From Bacillota bacterium (GTDB lineage Bacteria > Bacillota > Clostridia > Lachnospirales > Lachnospiraceae): DNA of 64,000 nt. The translations under genes were made by a program, and so were the position numbers. The DNA lies in assembly GCA_023414875.1 (NCBI GenBank), contig JAEZMV010000017.1:310001-374000 (forward strand), in the 5' to 3' direction. Each line of letters starts with the position of its first letter. The first letter of the stretch is position 1. This document shows positions 63,253 through 64,000 of this stretch, piece after piece. The notes below the pieces were generated by a model. That model saw only the letters and a program-made list of their open reading frames with translations. It was not told where the DNA came from and did not search any database.

Positions 63253-63930
63253 ATGGATAAGCTGAAAATCTTGCTTGTAGATGATGAAAGTAGAATGAGA
63301 AAGCTTGTAAAGGACTTTTTGGTGCGAAAGAGTTATGACGTAATTGAAGCGGAAAACGGTGAACAGGCAATTGATATTTTCTTTGCAAGAAAAGACATCG
63401 CACTAATTATATTGGATGTTATGATGCCAAAGCTGGACGGCTGGCAGGTTTGTCGGGAGATAAGACAATACTCCAAAGTACCGATAATTATGCTTACGGC
63501 TAAGGGTGATGAGAAGGATGAACTGCTAGGCTTTGAGCTTGGGGTTGATGAATATATTTCAAAGCCCTTTAGCCCTAAGATACTGGTTGCACGAGTAGAA
63601 GCGGTGCTTCGAAGAACCATGGTTACAGAAGAAGAGCTGATAGATGTCGGGGGTATTTTATTAGATAAATCTGCACATCTGGTGAAGATTGATGGAGTGG
63701 AAATTGATCTCAGTTTTAAAGAATTTGAACTTTTAACTTTTTTTGTAACAAACCAGGGGGTTGCCCTGTCGAGAGAAAAGATACTCAATAATGTTTGGAA
63801 TTATGATTACTTCGGAGATGCCAGAACCATTGATACCCACGTCAAGAAATTAAGAAGCAAAATGGGTCCGAAGGGTGATTTTATTAAGACAATCTGGGGC
63901 CTCGGTTATAAATTCGAGGTAGATGCATGA
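63253..63930 (+). CDS. OmpR-family response regulator
   Basis: 225 residues, ATGGAGGTG before ATG. Receiver: LLVDDESRMRK, phosphoacceptor in LIILDVMMPKLDG, TAKGDEKDE, YISKPFSP. Winged helix: FKEFELLTFFVTNQGVALSREKILNNVWNYDYFGDARTIDTHVKKLRSKMG and IKTIWGLGYKFEV. Its stop overlaps the kinase start (ATGA). The signal is unknown. Confidence 0.9.
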   Translation: MDKLKILLVDDESRMRKLVKDFLVRKSYDVIEAENGEQAIDIFFARKDIALIILDVMMPKLDGWQVCREIRQYSKVPIIMLTAKGDEKDELLGFELGVDEYISKPFSPKILVARVEAVLRRTMVTEEELIDVGGILLDKSAHLVKIDGVEIDLSFKEFELLTFFVTNQGVALSREKILNNVWNYDYFGDARTIDTHVKKLRSKMGPKGDFIKTIWGLGYKFEVDA

Positions 63931-64000
63931 AGCATTCCATACGTACAAAAATAACATTATTACTTACTACAATGATTGTACTGACTATTTTTATTACCTG
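63927..64000 (+). CDS. Sensor histidine kinase, N-terminal fragment (cut by window end)
   Basis: ATG 63927 overlaps the stop of the response regulator (ATGA), indicating translational coupling. The visible residues, starting MKHSIRTKITLLLTTMIVLT, are a short basic start and the first transmembrane segment of a typical kinase. The rest lies outside the window. Confidence 0.75.
   Translation, partial: MKHSIRTKITLLLTTMIVLTIFIT

Noticed and set aside
63333..63788. 151-codon minus-strand open frame
   Set aside because: Antisense shadow of a clear response regulator.

Overview
The window looks like chromosomal DNA of a low-GC, endospore-forming anaerobe of the Lachnospiraceae (Clostridium cluster XIVa, Lachnoclostridium phytofermentans-like). 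The reasons are the recN-spoIVB-spo0A block, the glycolytic run gap-pgk-tpiA-gpmI followed by secG-rnr-smpB and tmRNA, AGGAGG-type ribosome sites, frequent TTG/GTG starts, and clostridial families such as DUF4317, BspA-like LRR proteins, Big_2 proteins and a GH94 phosphorylase. This placement rests on gene content only; no search was run. I saw no rRNA, tRNA, CRISPR array, IS element or intact prophage.

Layout. 1-3.4 kb: the end of a cyclic beta-1,2-glucan synthase / 1,2-beta-oligoglucan phosphorylase-like protein, with its GH94 catalytic part on a separate gene. 3.5-6.2 kb: a spore-coat-like cluster (small protein, CotF-like, zinc alcohol dehydrogenase, small protein, CotF-like) laid out like the B. 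subtilis yraG-yraF-adhB-yraE-yraD group. 6.4-9.3 kb: orphan ECF sigma factor, TfoX-C protein, DUF3795 protein, MATE pump. 9.5-12.3 kb: a CadC-type repressor with its promoter/operator and a Zn/Cd/Pb P1B-ATPase. 12.5-16.4 kb: a 1275-residue Big_2 surface protein. 16.7-21.2 kb: recN, spoIVB and spo0A, the last with two good promoters and a pair of 0A boxes. 21.5-30.1 kb: glycolysis plus secG-rnr-smpB. 30.3-32.8 kb: S41 peptidase, a BFD-like [2Fe-2S] protein and ssrA, whose decoded tag ends in ADENLAYAA.

32.8-35 kb is the most unusual part. On the minus strand it holds a 24-codon leader peptide, an intrinsic terminator and a 52-residue lysine-rich protein, arranged like a translation-sensing attenuator. 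On the plus strand there follows an ArsP-type permease with a cysteine-rich insert, directly upstream of an 83-residue cysteine-rich, metallothionein-like peptide. Next come a GH1 beta-glucosidase, a SigZ-like sigma factor with a CCCCC tail, an OFA-family transporter, and a two-component system followed by a peptide-type ABC transporter (38.9-43.9 kb).

44-64 kb is mixed chromosomal and accessory content: MFS transporter, NudC-like Nudix hydrolase, secreted CAP and LRR proteins, DUF4317, several tiny unannotated proteins, a VanY-like DD-carboxypeptidase without an export signal, a TspO-like membrane protein, DUF2935, YitT, RsgA, two GNAT proteins, a Gfo/Idh/MocA oxidoreductase, and a response regulator with the start of its kinase. 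A family of mosaic intergenic repeats with swapped palindromes recurs at 3.8-4.0, 10.0 and 40.7 kb, and a second short repeat family at 30.3, 44.5 and 46.5 kb.
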